A stretch of 64,000 nt of DNA from NCBI RefSeq assembly GCF_900996225.1, contig NZ_CAAJGL010000090.1, positions 701,481-765,480 of the forward strand. Direction: 5' to 3'. Under the pieces are notes generated by a model that worked only from the letters and a program-made list of their open reading frames with translations, ran no database searches and was not told where the DNA came from. The stretch comes from Paraburkholderia sp. BCC1884. Its GTDB lineage: Bacteria; Pseudomonadota; Gammaproteobacteria; Burkholderiales; Burkholderiaceae. Both the position numbers and the translations under genes were made by a program. This document shows positions 62,653 to 64,000 of this stretch, one piece after another (positions within the stretch are counted from its first letter, which is position 1; each line of letters begins with the position of its first letter).

Positions 62653-63551
62653 GATGCGTTCACGATGCCACTCAGCACGTGCCCCGTCGCCGTCACGACG
62701 CGGGCCGATTCGCAATGGCCAATTTGGTCGTCGAAGAAAAAGTCCGGCTCGAACTCGCGCAGAAATGCGCTCTTGTCGAGGCCGCCAAGGAACATCGCTT
62801 CGTCGATTTCGATGTTCCATGCCATCAAGGTGCGGATCGCGCGCTCGTGCGCGGGCGCCGAGCGCGCTGTCACCAATGCCGTACGAATATGCATCGGGGC
62901 GGCTTCGTCCGCGAGTTTTTGCAGCCGGTGCAGCGCCTCGAGCAAAGGCTTCAAAGGGCCGTCCGCGAGCGGTAAATCCTTGTTGTGTATCTCGTGGCCG
63001 ACGAACGCTCGCAACCCGTCTTTCTGGAACACGCGCTCGGCTTCGTCGGAAAACAGCACCGCGTCGCCGTCGAAGGCAATCCGGATCTCGTCCGGATACT
63101 TACTCGCCATTTTCGCCGATTCCGGCAACACGCGTGCGGCCGGAAATCCGGCGGCGAGTGCGTCGCGCACATCGTCCTGATTCGCGGACAGAAACAGCGA
63201 CGCGTTCAACGGCTTCAAATAGCTGAACGGCGCGCGTCCACGAGTGAAGACGCCGCGCTCGATCGCGAGGCCATGTTCACGGCACGAATGAAACGCGCGC
63301 AACCCGCTGATCGGATCGCTGCGCGACAGGATCACCACTTCGACGCGATGGCCGCCGGCGTTGAGGGCCAGCAGCTTGCGAATCAGCGGAAACGCGACGC
63401 CGGGTTTGGCCGGCACGCTCAGACGATCGCGCTGCAACGTTTCATACGCCTGAAGGTTGCCGTCCTCGTACACGCGGTTCTCCTCCTCGAAGTCGAACAG
63501 CGCGCGCGAGGAGATTGCCACCACCAGTTTGTCGACGAGCGAAAAAGCCAT
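62649..63551 (-). CDS. Cytosolic 5'-nucleotidase (cN-I family)
   Basis: A 300-residue protein of the 5'-nucleotidase family related to eukaryotic cN-I, which dephosphorylates AMP and other nucleoside monophosphates. The HAD-like motifs are atypical: FDGDAVLFSDE (residues ~160-170) is the probable catalytic Asp loop. ILSRSDP and FLGGLDKSAFL are family stretches. It is translationally coupled to queF and lies 35 bases from ilvA. Exact substrate not determined. Confidence 0.85.
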   Translation of the reverse strand: MAFSLVDKLVVAISSRALFDFEEENRVYEDGNLQAYETLQRDRLSVPAKPGVAFPLIRKLLALNAGGHRVEVVILSRSDPISGLRAFHSCREHGLAIERGVFTRGRAPFSYLKPLNASLFLSANQDDVRDALAAGFPAARVLPESAKMASKYPDEIRIAFDGDAVLFSDEAERVFQKDGLRAFVGHEIHNKDLPLADGPLKPLLEALHRLQKLADEAAPMHIRTALVTARSAPAHERAIRTLMAWNIEIDEAMFLGGLDKSAFLREFEPDFFFDDQIGHCESARVVTATGHVLSGIVNAS

Positions 63552-63586
63552 CTGCGCGTGTCAGCCCTGTGAGTTCAACATCGAGG

Positions 63587-64000
63587 TCAGGCGAGAAACA
63601 ATCGGTACACCGGGTTATGCGTCTCTTCCCAGTGCGGATAACCGAGCGTGGTGAGGAACTGGTCGAACGTCGCGTTTTCGGTCTCCGGCACCTGGATGCC
63701 GACGAGGATCGAGCTGTAGTCCGCGCCCTGGTTGCGGTAATGAAACAGGCTGATATTCCAGTTCGGCGCCATCGACGACAGGAATTTCATCAGCGCGCCC
63801 GGTCGTTCGGGAAACTCGAAGCGGAACAGACGCTCGTCATGCGCGAGCGGCGAACGGCCACCGACCATGTAGCGAATGTGCTGCTTGGAGAGTTCGTCGA
63901 AAGTCAGGTCGACGGTCGCGAAACCGTGGGCTTCGAACGCGCCGGCAATCTGCGCCGACTCGCTGCGATTGCGGATCTGCACGCCCACGAAGATATGGGC
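63587..64000 (-). CDS. ilvA: Threonine ammonia-lyase, C-terminal part (5' end outside window)
   Basis: Converts threonine to 2-oxobutyrate for isoleucine synthesis. Only the last 137 residues are present and the frame runs off the right edge. What is seen is the second ACT-like regulatory domain: GGRSPLAHDERLFRFEFPER, PGALMKFLSSM, NISLFHYRNQGADY and the end GYPHWEETHNPVYRLFL, all typical of biosynthetic IlvA (isoleucine-inhibited). The catalytic PLP domain is outside the window. Confidence 0.95.
   Translation of the reverse strand, partial: AHIFVGVQIRNRSESAQIAGAFEAHGFATVDLTFDELSKQHIRYMVGGRSPLAHDERLFRFEFPERPGALMKFLSSMAPNWNISLFHYRNQGADYSSILVGIQVPETENATFDQFLTTLGYPHWEETHNPVYRLFLA

Noticed and set aside
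1..64000. CRISPR arrays, rRNA genes, prophage or insertion-sequence transposases
   Set aside because: No regularly spaced repeats, rRNA-like stretches, phage structural genes or transposase motifs were seen.

Overview
The window reads as a piece of a Burkholderiales chromosome, most likely Paraburkholderia or Burkholderia. The reasons are the high GC content, the strongly G/C-ending codons, and several gene blocks known from that group: coaD-fdx; lolB-ispE-tRNA-Gln-prs-rplY-pth; mutM-mutY; the kdsD-kdsC-lptC-lptA-lptB-rpoN-hpf-ptsN-hprK-rapZ run; and ilvA / 5'-nucleotidase / queF. The genus is an inference from layout and protein likeness; no 16S gene is present.

Layout. 1-11.9 kb: housekeeping genes (CoA synthesis, ferredoxin, HisC, peptidyl-tRNA hydrolase, ribosomal L25, PRPP synthetase, a tRNA-Gln, IspE, LolB, a TPR protein, and the MutM/MutY pair that handles 8-oxoguanine). 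10.2-19.7 kb: one long leftward block for Kdo and LPS transport, sigma-54 and nitrogen-PTS regulation. 19.8-25.2 kb: rightward genes for a CPA2 antiporter, Apt, a LysE exporter, a Nudix protein and PurU. 25.2-32.9 kb: a PepSY membrane protein behind a clear Fur box, an AI-2E family permease, UvrA, an MFS carrier and Ssb. 33-35.7 kb: a DUF4239 protein and a chemoreceptor with a near-consensus sigma-28 promoter.

35.8-41.1 kb: a leftward six-gene operon for a B-family (ba3-like) heme-copper oxidase. It holds diheme and triheme cytochromes c, a 58-residue one-helix subunit that a 60-residue cut-off would miss, CuA subunit II, subunit I and another diheme cytochrome c. 41.6-43.9 kb: a LysR regulator diverging from an MFS carrier.

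44.1-51.9 kb is the most unusual region. Three RcsB/EvgA/BvgA-type response regulators are followed by an aquaporin and a very large BvgS/EvgS-type phosphorelay kinase (two periplasmic solute-binding domains, TM, two PAS-like regions, HisKA, HATPase, a degenerate receiver, a true receiver and HPt). Their intergenic regions carry shared repeats and RcsB-like palindromes. One sensor next to three paralogous output regulators suggests a branched phosphorelay.

52.2-56.8 kb: a CHRD protein, an HSL-type esterase, an EcsC protein, and a drug exporter with a MarR regulator. 56.9-61.2 kb: a D-amino-acid catabolic locus (PLP deaminase, RpiR regulator, N-acyl-D-amino-acid deacylase, RidA) in which RidA probably clears the enamine/imine made by the deaminase. 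61.2-61.8 kb: a 563-bp palindromic element with perfect 118-bp inverted arms. 61.8-64 kb: QueF, a cN-I type 5'-nucleotidase and the 3' end of ilvA. No CRISPR array, rRNA, prophage or transposase was seen.
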